A stretch of 64,000 nucleotides of DNA, taken from Eutreptiella sp. 'Long Island Sound 2002'. Lineage: Eukaryota > Euglenozoa > Euglenophyceae > Eutreptiales > Eutreptiaceae. Shown here in pieces: positions 45,629 through 60,374 of the stretch. How positions within the stretch are numbered: the stretch's first letter is position 1; every line of letters begins with the position of its first letter. Under the pieces are notes generated by a model. It did not search any database. It was not told the DNA's origin and saw only the letters and a program-made list of their open reading frames with translations. Both the position numbers and the translations under genes were made by a program. Where the stretch lies: NCBI GenBank assembly GCA_964036045.1, contig CAXIWF010000910.1:1-64000 (forward strand), written 5' to 3'.

Positions 45629-48600
45629 CCCTTTCATGTCCCAACACCCCATTCAAAAACACCCACCCCTCCCCCATCCGCATCAACACGCCATACCTAC
45701 ACTTTCGTGCAACCCCCCAAATGTGCTTACATTCACATTTGCATCCCACCGCACCCATCCAATTCCACACAGGCCACCGTACCCCGCCCTTTCATGTCCC
45801 AACAACCCATTCAAAAAGAACCACACACCAGCATCCGCATCAACACGCCGTACCTACACTTGTGGTAATCACCAGAGAGACCAGCAAGGGGAGCATCCCG
45901 GGTGAGCAACTATGGCTTGGAATGTGATGTAATGATCGAGGGGAGGGCAGCTGTGGAGTGCACCTCATTGCAAAGATGTTAGGAGGCCGTGGTGCAGTGC
46001 ATGGTACAACCAGCACCCCCTCTGTGTAGCGAAAAACATAGCCGATTTTTACCCCAATTTTACTAGCGAGCGGTGGACCTTAATGGAGCCACCGCGGCTG
46101 GAAATGTTTTTGCCTGGCAAAGCCAGTTCAGATGTCCATGGCAGCATCGCCCTTTCATGTTCTAACGACCCATTCAAAAACACCCACCCCCCCCCCATCC
46201 GCATCAACACGCCATACCTACACTTTCCTACAACCCCCCCAATGTGCTTACATTCACATTTGCATCCCACCGCATCCACCCAACCCGGCACAGGCCACGG
46301 TACCCCGCCATTTCATGTTCCAACACCCCATTCAAAAACACCCACCCCTCCCCCATCCGCCTCAACGCGGCATACCTACACTTTCGTGCAACCCCCGAAA
46401 TGTGCTCACATTCACATTTGCATCCCACCGCATCCACCCAACCCCACACAGGCCACCGTACCCCGCCCTTTCATGTCCCAACACCCCATTCAAAAACACC
46501 CACCCCTCCTCCATCCGCATCAACACGCCATACCTACACTTTCGTGCGACCCCCCGTATGTGCTCACATTCACATTTGCATCCCACTGCACCCACCCAAC
46601 CCCACACAGGCCACCGTACCTCGCCCTTTCGTGTTCCAACACCCCATTCAAAAACACCCACCCCTCCCCCATCCGCATCAACACGCCATACCTGCACTTT
46701 CTTGCAACCCTCCCAATGTGCTCACATTCACATTTGCATCCCAGCGCATCCACCCAACCCGGCACAGGCCACGGTACCCCGCCATTTCATGTTCCAACAC
46801 CCCATTCAAAAACACCCACCCCTCCCCCATCCGCCTCAACACGGCATACCTACACTTTCGTGCAACCCCCCAAATGTGCTCACATTCACATTTACATCCC
46901 ACCGCACCCATCCAATTCCACACAGGCCACCGTACCCCGCCCTTTCATGTCCCAACAACCCATTCAAAAAGAACCACACACCAGCATCCGCATCAACACG
47001 CCGTACCTACACTTGTGGTAATCACCAGAGAGACCAGCAAGGGGAGCATCCCGGGTGAGCAACTATGGCTTGGAATGTGATGTAATGATAGAGGGGAGGG
47101 CAGCTGTGGAGTGCACCTCATTGCAAAGATGTTAGGAGGCCGTGGTGCAGTGCATGGTACAACCAGCACCCCCTCTGTGTAGCGAAAAACATAGCCGATT
47201 TTTACCCCAATTTTACTAGCGAGCGGTGGACCTTAATGGAGCCACCGCGGCTGGAAATGTTTTTGCCTGGCAAAGCCAGTTCAGATGTCCATGGCAGCAT
47301 CGCCCTTTCATGTTCCAACGACCCATTCAAAAACACCCACCCCTCCCCCATCCGCATCAACACGCCATACCTACACTTTCCTACAACCCCTCCAATGTGC
47401 TTACATTCACATTTGCATCCCACCGCATCCACCCAACCCGGCACAGGCCACGGTACCCCGCCATTTCATGTTCCAACACCCCATTCAAAAACACCCACCC
47501 CTCCCCCATCCGCCTCAACGCGGCATACCTACACTTTCGTGCAACCCCCCAAATGTGCTCACATTCACATTTGCATCCCACCGCATCCACCCAACCCGGC
47601 ACAGGCCACCGTACCCCGCCCTTTCATGTCCCAACACCCCATTCAAAAACACCCACCCCTCCTTCATCCGCATCAACACGCCATACCTACACTTTCGTGC
47701 GACCCCCCGTATGTGCTCGCATTCACATTTGCATCCCACTGCACCCACCCAACCCCACACAGGCCACCGTACCTCGCCCTTTCATGTCCCAACACCCCAT
47801 TCAAAAACACCCACCCCTCCCCCATCCGCATCAACACGCCATACCTACACTTTCCTACAACCCCCCCAATGTGCTCACATTCACATTTGCATCCCACCGC
47901 ATCCACCCAACCCGGCACAGGCCACGGTACCCCGCCATTTCATGTTCCAACACCCCATTCAAAAACACCCACCCCTCCCCCATCCGCCTCAACACGGCAT
48001 ACCTACACCTTCGTGCAACCCCCCAAATGTGCTCACATTCACATTTGCATCCCACCGCATCCACCCAACCCCACACAGGCCACCGTACCCCGCCCTTTCA
48101 TGTCCCAACACCCCATTCAAAAACACCCACCCCTCCCCCATCCGCCTCAACACGGCATACCTACACTTTCGTGCAACCCCCCAAATGTGCTCACATTCAC
48201 ATTTGCATCCCACTGCACCCACCCAACCCCACACAGGCCACCGTACCTCGCCCTTTCGTGTTCCAACACCCCATTCAAAAACACCCACCCCTCCCCCATC
48301 CGCATCAACACGCCATACCTGCACTTTCTTGCAACCCTCCCAATGTGCTCACATTCACATTTGCATCCCAGCGCATCCACCCAACCCGGCACAGGCCACG
48401 GTACCCCGCCATTTCATGTTCCAACACCCCATTCAAAAACACCCACCCCTCCCCCATCCGCCTCAACACGGCATACCTACACTTTCGTGCAACCCCCCAA
48501 ATGTGCTCACATTCACATTTACATCCCACCGCACCCATCCAATTCCACACAGGCCACCGTACCCCGCCCTTTCATGTCCCAACAACCCATTCAAAAAGAA

Positions 48601-51600
48601 CCACACACCAGCATCCGCATCAACACGCCGTACCTACACTTGTGGTAATCACCAGAGAGACCAGCAAGGGGAGCATCCCGGGTGAGCAACTATGGCTTGG
48701 AATGTGATGTAATGATAGAGGGGAGGGCAGCTGTGGAGTGCACCTCATTGCAAAGATGTTAGGAGGCCGTGGTGCAGTGCATGGTACAACCAGCACCCCC
48801 TCTGTGTAGCGAAAAACATAGCCGATTTTTACCCCAATTTTACTAGCGAGCGGTGGACCTTAATGGAGCCACCGCGGCTGGAAATGTTTTTGCCTGGCAA
48901 AGCCAGTTCAGATGTCCATGGCAGCATCGCCCTTTCATGTTCCAACGACCCATTCAAAAACACCCACCCCTCCCCCATCCGCATCAACACGCCATACCTA
49001 CACTTTCCTACAACCCCCCCAATGTGCTCACATTCACATTTGCATCCCACCGCATCCACCCAACCCGGCACAGGCCACGGTACCCCGCCATTTCATGTTC
49101 CAACACCCCATTCAAAAACACCCACCCCTCCCCCATCCGCCTCAACACGGCATACCTACACTTTCGTGCAACCCCCCAAATGTGCTCACATTCACATTTG
49201 CATCCCACCGCATCCACCCAACCCCACACAGGCCACCGTACCCCGCCCTTTCATGTCCCAACACCCCATTCAAAAACACCCACCCCTCCCCCATCCGCCT
49301 CAACACGGCATACCTACACTTTCGTGCAACCCCCCAAATGTGCTCGGATTCACATTTGCATCCCACCGCATCCACCCAACCCGGCACAGGCCACGGTACC
49401 CCGCCGTTTCATGTTCCAACACCCCATTCAAAAACACCCACCCCTCCCCCATCCGCATCAACACGCCATACCTGCACTTTCTTGCAACCCTCCCAATGTG
49501 CTCACATTCACATTTGCATCCCATCGCATCCACCCAACCCGGCCCAGGCCACGGTACCCCGCCATTTCATGTTCCAACACCTATTCAAAAACACCCACCC
49601 CTCCCCCATCCGCCTCAACACGGCATACCTACACTTTCGTGAAACCACCCAAATGTGCTCACATTCACATTTGCATCCCACCGCATCCACCCAACCCCAC
49701 ACAGGCCACCGTACCCCGCCCTTTCATGTCCCAACACCCCATTCAAAAACACCCACCCATCCCTCATCCGCATCAACACGCCATACCTACACTTTCGTGC
49801 GACCCCCCGTATGTGCTCGCATTCACATTTGCATCCCATCGCATCCACCCAACCCGGCCCAGGCCACGGTACCCCGCCATTTCATGTTCCAACACCTATT
49901 CAAAAACACCCACCCCTCCCCCATCCGCCTCAACACGGCATACCTACACTTTCGTGAAACCACCCAAATGTGCTCACATTCACATTTGCATCCCACCGCA
50001 TCCACCCAACCCCACACAGGCCACCGTACCTCGCCCTTTCATATCCCAACACCCCATTCAAAAACACCCACCCCTCCCCCATCCGCATCAACACGCCATA
50101 CCTACACTTTCTTGCAACCCCCCAAATGTGCTCACATTCACATTTGCATCCCACCGCATCCACCCAACCCCACACAGGCCACCGTACCCCGCCCTTTCAT
50201 GTCCCAACACCCCATTCAAAAACACCCACCCCTCCTCCATCCGCATCAACACGCCATACCTACACTTTCGTGCGACCCCCCGTATGTGCTCACATTCACA
50301 TTTGCATCCCACTGCACCCACCCAACCCCACACAGGCCACCGTACCTCGCCCTTTCGTGTTCCAACACCCCATTCAAAAACACCCAGCCCTCCCCCATCC
50401 GCATCAACACGCCATACCTACACTTTCTTGCAACCCCCCAAATGTGCTCACATTCACATTTGCATCCCACCGCATCCACCCAACCCCACACAGGCCACCG
50501 TACCCCGCCCTTTCATGTCCCAACACCCCATTCAAAAACACCCACCCATCCCTCATCCGCATCAACACGCCATACCTACACTTTCGTGCGACCCCCCGTA
50601 TGTGCTCGCATTCACATTTGCATCCCACTGCACCCACCCAACCCCACACAGGCCACCGTACCTCGCCCTTTCATATCCCAACACCCCATTCAAAAACACC
50701 CACCCCTCCCCCATCCGCATCAACACGCCATACCTACACTTTCTTGCAACCCCCCAAATGTGCTCACATTCACATTTGCATCCCACCGCATCCACCCAAC
50801 CCCACACAGGCCACCGTACCCCGCCCTTTCATGTCCCAACACCCCATTCAAAAACACGCACCCCTCCTCCATCCGCATCAACACGCCATACCTACACTTT
50901 CGTGCGACCCCCCGTATGTGCTCACATTCACATTTGCATCCCACTGCACCCACCCAACCCCACACAGGCCACCGTACCTCGCCCTTTCGTGTTCCAACAC
51001 CCCATTCAAAAACACCCACCCCTCCCCCATCCGCATCAACACGCCATACCTGCACTTTCTTGCAACCCCCGCAAGGTGCTCACATTCACATTTGCATCCC
51101 ACCGCATCCACCCAACCCGGCACAGGCCACCGTACCTCGCCCTTTCGTGTCCCAACACCCCATTCAAAAACACCCACCCCTCCTCCATCCGCATCAACAC
51201 GCCATACCTACACTTTCGTGCGACCCCCCGTATGTGCTCACATTCACATTTGCATCCCACTGCACCCACCCAACCCCACACAGGCCACCGTACCTCGCCC
51301 TTTCATGTTCCAACGACCCATTCAAAAACACCCACCCCTCCCCCATCCGCATCAACACGCCATACCTACACTTTCCTACAACCCCCCCAATGTGCTTACA
51401 TTCACATTTGCATCCCACCGCATCCACCCAACCCGGCACAGGCCACGGTACCCCGCCATTTCATGTTCCAACACCCCATTCAAAAACACCCACCCCTCCC
51501 CCATCCGCCTCAACGCGGCATACCTACACTTTCGTGCAACCCCCGAAATGTGCTCACATTCACATTTGCATCCCACCGCATCCACCCAACCCCACACAGG

Positions 51601-54600
51601 CCACCGTACCCCGCCCTTTCATGTCCCAACACCCCATTCAAAAACACCCACCCCTCCTCCATCCGCATCAACAGGCCATACCTACACTTTCGTGCGACCC
51701 CCCGTATGTGCTCACATTCACATTTGCATCCCACTGCACCCACCCAACCCCACACAGGCCACCGTACCTCGCCCTTTCGTGTTCCAACACCCCATTCAAA
51801 AACACCCACCCCTCCCCCATCCGCATCAACACGCCATACCTGCACTTTCTTGCAACCCTCCCAATGTGCTCACATTCACATTTGCATCCCAGCGCATCCA
51901 CCCAACCCGGCACAGGCCACGGTACCCCGCCATTTCATGTTCCAACACCCCATTCAAAAACACCCACCCCTCCCCCATCCGCCTCAACACGGCATACCTA
52001 CACTTTCGTGCAACCCCCCAAATGGGCTCACATTCACATTTACATCCCACCGCACCCATCCAATTCCACACAGGCCACCGTACCCCGCCCTTTCATGTCC
52101 CAACAACCCATTCAAAAAGAACCACACACCAGCATCCGCATCAACACGCCGTACCTACACTTGTGGTAATCACCAGAGAGACCAGCAAGGGGAGCATCCC
52201 GGGTGAGCAACTATGGCTTGGAATGTGATGTAATGATAGAGGGGAGGGCAGCTGTGGAGTGCACCTCATTGCAAAGATGTTAGGAGGCCGTGGTGCAGTG
52301 CATGGTACAACCAGCACCCCCTCTGTGTAGCGAAAAACATAGCCGATTTTTACCCCAATTTTACTAGCGAGCGGTGGACCTTAATGGAGCCACCGCGGCT
52401 GGAAATGTTTTTGCCTGGCAAAGCCAGTTCAGATGTCCATGGCAGCATCGCCCTTTCATGTTCCAACGACCCATTCAAAAACACCCACCCCTCCCCCATC
52501 CGCATCAACACGCCATACCTACACTTTCCTACAACCCCTCCAATGTGCTTACATTCACATTTGCATCCCACCGCATCCACCCAACCCGGCACAGGCCACG
52601 GTACCCCGCCATTTCATGTTCCAACACCCCATTCAAAAACACCCACCCCTCCCCCATCCGCCTCAACGCGGCATACCTACACTTTCGTGCAACCCCCCAA
52701 ATGTGCTCACATTCACATTTGCATCCCACCGCATCCACCCAACCCGGCACAGGCCACCGTACCCCGCCCTTTCATGTCCCAACACCCCATTCAAAAACAC
52801 CCACCCCTCCTTCATCCGCATCAACACGCCATACCTACACTTTCGTGCGACCCCCCGTATGTGCTCGCATTCACATTTGCATCCCACTGCACCCACCCAA
52901 CCCCACACAGGCCACCGTACCTCGCCCTTTCATGTCCCAACACCCCATTCAAAAACACCCACCCCTCCCCCATCCGCATCAACACGCCATACCTACACTT
53001 TCCTACAACCCCCCCAATGTGCTCACATTCACATTTGCATCCCACCGCATCCACCCAACCCGGCACAGGCCACGGTACCCCGCCATTTCATGTTCCAACA
53101 CCCCATTCAAAAACACCCACCCCTCCCCCATCCGCCTCAACACGGCATACCTACACTTTCGTGCAACCCCCCAAATGTGCTCACATTCACATTTGCATCC
53201 CACCGCATCCACCCAACCCCACACAGGCCACCGTACCCCGCCCTTTCATGTCCCAACACCCCATTCAAAAACACCCACCCCTCCCCCATCCGCCTCAACA
53301 CGGCATACCTACACTTTCGTGCAACCCCCCAAATGTGCTCGGATTCACATTTGCATCCCACCGCATCCACCCAACCCGGCACAGGCCACGGTACCCCGCC
53401 GTTTCATGTTCCAACACCCCATTCAAAAACACCCACCCCTCCCCCATCCGCATCAACACGCCATACCTGCACTTTCTTGCAACCCTCCCAATGTGCTCAC
53501 ATTCACATTTGCATCCCATCGCATCCACCCAACCCGGCACAGGCCACGGTACCCCGCCATTTCATGTTCCAACACCTATTCAAAAACACCCACCCCTCCC
53601 CCATCCGCCTCAACACGGCATACCTACACTTTCGTGAAACCACCCAAATGTGCTCACATTCACATTTGCATCCCACCGCATCCACCCAACCCCACACAGG
53701 CCACCGTACCCCGCCCTTTCATGTCCCAACACCCCATTCAAAAACACCCACCCATCCCTCATCCGCATCAACACGCCATACCTACACTTTCGTGCGACCC
53801 CCCGTATGTGCTCGCATTCACATTTGCATCCCACTGCACCCACCCAACCCCACACAGGCCACCGTACCTCGCCCTTTCATATCCCAACACCCCATTCAAA
53901 AACACCCACCCCTCCCCCATCCGCATCAACACGCCATACCTACACTTTCTTGCAACCCCCCAAATGTGCTCACATTCACATTTGCATCCCACCGCATCCA
54001 CCCAACCCCACACAGGCCACCGTACCCCGCCCTTTCATGTCCCAACACCCCATTCAAAAACACCCACCCCTCCTCCATCCGCATCAACACGCCATACCTA
54101 CACTTTCGTGCGACCCCCCGTATGTGCTCACATTCACATTTGCATCCCACTGCACCCACCCAACCCCACACAGGCCACCGTACCTCGCCCTTTCGTGTTC
54201 CAACACCCCATTCAAAAACACCCACCCCTCCCCCATCCGCATCAACACGCCATACCTGCACTTTCTTGCAACCCCCCCAATGTGCTCACATTCACATTTG
54301 CATCCCACCGCATCCACCCAACCCGGCACAGGCCACCGTACCCCGCCCTTTCATGTCCCAACACCCCATTCAAAAACACCCACCCCTCCCCCATCCGCAT
54401 CAACACGCCATACCTACACTTTCGTGCAACCCCCCAAATGTGCTCACATTCACATTTGCATCCCACCGCACCCATCCAATTCCACACAGGCCACCGTACC
54501 CCGCCCTTTCATGTCCCAACAACCCATTCAAAAAGAACCACACACCAGCATCCGCATCAACACGCCGTACCTACACTTGTGGTAATCACCAGAGAGACCA

Positions 54601-55923
54601 GCAAGGGGAGCATCCCGGGTGAGCAACTATGGCTTGGAATGTGATGTAATGATCGAGGGGAGGGCAGCTGTGGAGTGCACCTCATTGCAAAGATGTTAGG
54701 AGGCCGTGGTGCAGTGCATGGTACAACCAGCACCCCCTCTGTGTAGCGAAAAACATAGCCGATTTTTACCCCAATTTTACTAGCGAGCGGTGGACCTTAA
54801 TGGAGCCACCGCGGCTGGAAATGTTTTTGCCTGGCAAAGCCAGTTCAGATGTCCATGGCAGCATCGCCCTTTCATGTTCCAACGACCCATTCAAAAACAC
54901 CCACCCCTCCCCCATCCGCATCAACACGCCATACCTACACTTTCCTACAACCCCCCCAATGTGCTTACATTCACATTTGCATCCCACCGCATCCACCCAA
55001 CCCGGCACAGGCCACGGTACCCCGCCATTTCATGTTCCAACACCCCATTCAAAAACACCCACCCCTCCCCCATCCGCCTCAACGCGGCATACCTACACTT
55101 TCGTGCAACCCCCGAAATGTGCTCACATTCACATTTGCATCCCACCGCATCCACCCAACCCCACACAGGCCACCGTACCCCGCCCTTTCATGTCCCAACA
55201 CCCCATTCAAAAACACCCACCCCTCCTCCATCCGCATCAACACGCCATACCTACACTTTCGTGCGACCCCCCGTATGTGCTCACATTCACATTTGCATCC
55301 CACTGCACCCACCCAACCCCACACAGGCCACCGTACCTCGCCCTTTCGTGTTCCAACACCCCATTCAACAACACCCACCCCTCCCCCATCCGCATCAACA
55401 CGCCATACCTGCACTTTCTTGCAACCCCCGCAAGGTGCTCACATTCACATTTGCATCCCAGCGCATCCACCCAACCCGGCACAGGCCACGGTACCCCGCC
55501 ATTTCATGTTCCAACACCCCATTCAAAAACACCCACCCCTCCCCCATCCGCCTCAACACGGCATACCTACACTTTCGTGCAACCCCCCAAATGTGCTCAC
55601 ATTCACATTTGCATCCCACCGCATCCACCCAACCCGGCACAGGCCACCGTACCCCGCCCTTTCATGTCCCAACACCCCATTCGAAAACACCCACCCCTCC
55701 TTCATCCGCATCAACACGCCATACCTACACTTTCGTGCGACCCCCCGTATGTGCTCGCATTCACATTTGCATCCCACTGCACCCACCCAACCCCACACAG
55801 GCCACCGTACCTCGCCCTTTCATGTCCCAACACCCCATTCAAAAACACCCACCCCTCCCCCATCCGCATCAACACGCCATACCTACACTTTCCTACAACC
55901 CCCCCAATGTGCTCACATTCACA
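45629..55923 (+). repeat. Satellite array A of the second unit
   Basis: Same block structure as 7251-17545. Blocks are 45629-45865, 46150-47018, 47303-48645, 48930-52166, 52451-54582 and 54867-55923, with 284-bp spacers between them. One monomer (55428-55434) has switched to the variant otherwise seen at 12689-12695 and 51067-51073, which points to gene conversion. Open frames of up to 1,117 codons are not genes. Confidence 0.95.
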
Positions 55924-58529
55924 ATGATCTTTCTTCTAATGGGTGGCATAGTGAGAACTCACCCAAAAATTCTGCAATTCAGAAACAGAATAAAATTTGT
56001 GTTCAGGCATGTCATCCAACAGGCAGTGACCAGTACAGACAGCTCTAATCTGGCATTTCCCCAAAAAATCTGCTCAATTTCGCTTTGTTCTGCCAGAAAG
56101 CCGACCGCCGCAGACATTTCTGCGGATAAGCCCTTATCCGCAGAAAAACGCATTTCTGCGGATAACAGTTGCTCAACTCGCGGGGCACATTGCAACTGCG
56201 ACCTTTTTTTTGGACATGCCCAAAAAGTAGGTCGCAATGGACACGGTAACCCAAGAAGTGCTGAACTGGTGCGTTTGCGCAATTTGTATGCTGCAGCTGA
56301 TCGCTCTTTCGTTCATCCTGCTGCCGTCAAGAAACGGGTGCCGTACATGGACGCCACAGCAAAGCAGCCGTTGGTAATATCAACCCCCCCCTGTCCTGTG
56401 CCTCTCCTACCCCACGGTCCGTGAATGGGTGAATCTTTTGGTCGTTGGCCACATTTCACCATTGTGGAGTCCCCGAACATTTTGCCTTGATTTCGAGAAA
56501 GAGTTGTGCGGTTTCCGTGTCAACCTGCATCATAACTGTTGTGTTGCACAACTGACACACACAGAGCGCGCTGACACACAACGAACACACAGACAGCGCG
56601 AGTGGAGACATCGTATTCAAATGAACGAAGTCCTGGTTTGTTACCTTTTGTTGGAATTTGGGGAGTACAGTACAGGTCCACAAGGTGTTTGTTTCTCTCA
56701 TTTTGGTGTTCTTGAAGCAATTTTGAAGTTTGAAGTTGGATTTTGATATTTTGTTGCGAATCAGAGTCCCTGTTCCCTGGCGACGCGCTCGGACAGGGTT
56801 ACGGCGCTCACAACGTGACGCTCTACGCTGCGCTGACAGCGTTTGACTGTCCTGCGCCACCTGTAGCAGCTAATTCTGTTTCAATTCTTCAATTTTGCAA
56901 ATTTTCAAATTTTGCTCTCTTTTTCTGTCGGCGACGCTTGTCGTAGCTTTTCGACGCGCGAGTGCGTTCGTGGCACTCGTCAACACTGGTATTGTGTGTC
57001 GACGGCTCTCTTCCAGCGTCTTGCCCAGTTTCAGGGCTTCATCCTGGCCCATTTTGGGTTTTTAGACCTTTTTGGCCTGTTTCTGGCCAAATGTGCCATT
57101 TTTGGCAGGATCGGTCGCAAGCGACAGCTGCGACGCGTGGCGACGCCCTCCGTCGTTCGCCACGGCGCTGCTGGGGCACTCCGAGTGCGCCTGGGTGTTT
57201 TCGAGGTGAGTTTTGGGTCGATTTTGGTCATTTTTCACTCTTTGAGAGAATTTCATCTTTGTGATCATCCATCACCATTTCAAGTCAATCAGCCTATTTT
57301 GGCTGCTCATGTGCAGTCAACTCCTTCGCCAGAGCGAACCTGAAGGACACACTTCCACACTTGCACTCATACACTTACAGAATACACCATGTACGACCCC
57401 TATATATACCCATTTGAGTGAAGCCCATGTATCAGAGCGCCCCAAGTCAACTTAGTGAGAGTCTATAGAGCACTCGCTGACACACAACTGACACACAGAG
57501 CTGACACACAAATGACCACAGAGAGCGCGTGACACACAAGTGACACACACAGAGTGCGCTGACACACAAGTGACACACAGACAGCGCGCTGACACACACA
57601 GACAGCGCGCTGACACCCAATGGACACCTATGATGCGCGCTGACACACAACGAACACACAGACAGCGCGCTGACGCTTGTAGAAATACATCCGGGCATGG
57701 CCAATTGCTATGACATTTTCGTTGCTGCCTGCACAAGTCGGAAAATTGGTGCATTGTATTTTGGTCAATGTTTGCTGCCAGTGTTCAGCATGACTATTTT
57801 TTTCCAAAATATGTGGTGTTTTTCATGGTGAGCCTGTGTGGAATGTTCCCTATTGCTTGCTCTATTTGTGGACACTATTGAACAATGCTTGTTTTTTCCT
57901 CCTCCTACTTTCACTGATGCCAAGACAGTCCAGTGTTGTTGGGGACATGCCATTGCAGTTTGGAGCAGAATTGATGCAACACACTTCGCTACAACAGGAC
58001 TTGGCTGGCAAAAATGATGACCAAACAACAGACACCAAAACATTTGTATGTTCAAGCCATGTCTTTTGCAGGGGCAAGCGGAAAACCTCAATTGATAAGG
58101 CATTGGTTGCAAGTTAAAAGCTTTGTGCATTGGCAAAAGCATGCGATGCAAGAACAACATGTTTGATACACAATCAGGACGGGCATGGAATGCATGATTA
58201 GACAATTTTTGTATTGGCGAGAGTAGGGGCAGCATGTGTGTTCAACCCATTTTTGCATTTGTGAAAGCTAGGGTTTGGAACTCAATTCTGGTTGCATTTC
58301 TGAATAAATTAGTGGATTCATGTAGGAGTAGGGGTGCAAAGTGGTGCGAATTCCTACAGCAGTGCGGGTGCAATGGAAAAAGCAGGGTGCATAATCTCAG
58401 CCGATTCTGGTGGCATTGGGGATGCGAATGACCCTTTGTGAATTTTTTTTGTGGTACCTTCGTGTAATTTTTTTCCAGGAAACAGGAAGTTGACGGTTTT
58501 TTTCATTTGCTGTCCCCAAAAAAAAATAC
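55924..58529. other. Single-copy segment, second unit; no confident gene
   Basis: Copy of 17546-20151 with no difference noticed. Palindrome at 56117-56146 and GACACACA minisatellite at 57463-57677. Short frames only. Confidence 0.5.
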
Positions 58530-59113
58530 ATTCACAAGGACCAGGCATTGCTGGGGTAGACATATAGGCATAAAACAATTCCCTAAAATTTTCCAAGTTT
58601 TCGGGCACAAAAACATGGGAACACGTTCTGTGTTTGTGGCCTACACTCTGCAGCCTGACCCACCACTCTGGACTCTCCCTGAACAAGGGATCTCCAGGGG
58701 GTGGGAGCCCATTCACAAGGGCCAGGCATTGCTGGGGTAGACATATAGGCATAAAACAATTTCCTAAAATCTTCCAAGTTTTCGGGCACAAAAACATGGG
58801 AACACGTTCTGTGTTTGTGGCCTACACTCTGCAGCCTGACCCACCACTCTGGACACTCCCTGAACAAGGGATCTCCAGGGGGTGGGAGCCCATTCACAAG
58901 GGCCAGGCATTGCTGGGGTAGACGTATAGGCATAAAACAATTTCCTAAAATCTTCCAAGTTTTCGGGCACAAAAACATGGGAACACGTTCTGTGTTTGTG
59001 GCCTACACTCTGCAGCCTGACCCACCACCCTGGACTCTCCCTGAACAAGGGATCTCCAGGGGGTGGGAGCCCATTCACAAGGGCCAGGCATTGCTGGGGT
59101 AGACATATAGGCA
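58530..59113 (+). repeat. 181-bp tandem repeat, second unit
   Basis: Copy of 20152-20735; copies start at 58530, 58711, 58892 and 59073 (partial). Confidence 0.92.
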
Positions 59114-59235
59114 TGCTATTGAGGTATGGAGGACAACATTCATGTGTGTTGCATGGCAATACATTCATTTGGGACGCAAACTCAGGCACATGGGACCGAA
59201 CCCAAGCCCAAGGCAGCAGCCAACCCTGGCCCCAA

Positions 59236-59587
59236 GGATGGTTGTTTTCAGTGATAGTCGGCAACTCAAGGCACCCCCCCAGGGCAACGTGGATGCATTG
59301 TCATGGAGCCTGACAGCATGAATGTGACCTCCTAGGTGTCCTCTAGAGGTTCCTGAACCTCAAGCTGAAGAGATGGCCCACAAACCTTTTTTTTGTACAA
59401 ATTTCACCGTTCTACTACGTAACTTTTCGGCCTTTTCAGGATGGCTGTTTTCAGTGATAGTCGGCAACCCAAGGCACCCCCCCAGGGCAACGTCTATGCA
59501 TTATCATGGAGCCTGACAGCATGAGTGTGACCTCCTAGGTCTCCTCTAGAGGTTCATAAACCTCAAGCTGAAGAGATGGCCCACAAA
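59236..59587 (+). repeat. 149-bp direct-repeat pair upstream of 5S, second unit
   Basis: Copy of 20858-21209 (repeats 59236-59384 and 59439-59587). Confidence 0.85.
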
Positions 59588-59845
59588 GACAGGAGACAAT
59601 GGGGTGGGGTGGGGTGGGGGGGGGGGGCATGCGCGCAGTTGAGGCCGCGGTCACATTTTCTCGGCCCATTTGTGCGTGCTTCTTCATTACTTGGGCCCTG
59701 GTTCCCCGTTTGCAGGGTATCTTTGTCTGATTGTGCCCCATGTGCGGCTCTTAACGGCCGAATCTGTTCGTTGCTGGCCCGTTCGGATGCGGTCGACCCC
59801 CCCCCTTTTCCCTGCCCGCAAGCCGGGCGTCCGCGCATGACGAAT
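59588..59845 (+). other. 5S 5' flank, second unit
   Basis: Copy of 21210-21467 with a G-tract at 59601-59627 and one substitution (59813 T where the first unit has C at 21435). Confidence 0.6.
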
Positions 59846-59963
59846 GCGTATGGCCATACTACTGGGAACACACCTGAACCCGTCCGATTTCAGAAGTTAA
59901 GCCTAGTCAGGCCCAGTTAGTACTGAGGTGGGAGACCACTTGGGAACACTGGGTGCTGTACGC
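59846..59963 (+). rRNA. 5S ribosomal RNA, second unit
   Basis: Same 118-nt gene as 21468-21585 with two substitutions. Position 59851 is T (C in the first unit), turning a helix-I C-G pair into U-G. Position 59876 is G (A in the first unit), giving ACCTGAACCCG, which is closer to common eukaryotic 5S sequences. The A box, C box and T6 terminator are unchanged, so both copies look transcribable. Confidence 0.95.
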
Positions 59964-59969
59964 TTTTTT
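59964..59969 (+). terminator. Pol III terminator of the second 5S gene
   Basis: Six T directly after the helix-I end. Confidence 0.85.
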
Positions 59970-59979
59970 ATTGCCCCTG

Positions 59980-60374
59980 ACTCGGTAGGATCTGCCCGTT
60001 CCTAGACAGGCAGATCCTACCGAGTATACAGTCTCCCCGAAAGTACTAAAAATAGCAAATTGTACCAAATCGACGTGAAAATCTTTGTACCCCCCCTATT
60101 TCGAGGTCGCTGATTCCGAAAATGCAATTCTTTTTCGAATCTGAGACAGTGGCGTCGAGATATGAGGGGGTCCAAATGGAGCGCGCGCGCGACCAAAAAC
60201 TCGGTAATAACCGCCCCAACCGCCAAATCTGAGTTGATATTCGGATTCAGCGACATCAAAATAGGGGGGGGGGGTACTAGTTTACCCATGTAGGTCCCCA
60301 GGGGGTCCTGCTCTAACACCACCCCAAAAGGGGTATCCCCATTCGTGGTGAGGAACGGGCAGAGCCTACCGAGT
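59980..60374. mobile_element. Putative 395-bp TIR element downstream of 5S, second unit
   Basis: Copy of 21602-21996 with 24-bp inverted ends at 59980-60003 and 60351-60374 and the 17-bp-arm hairpin 59980-60025. Confidence 0.55.
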
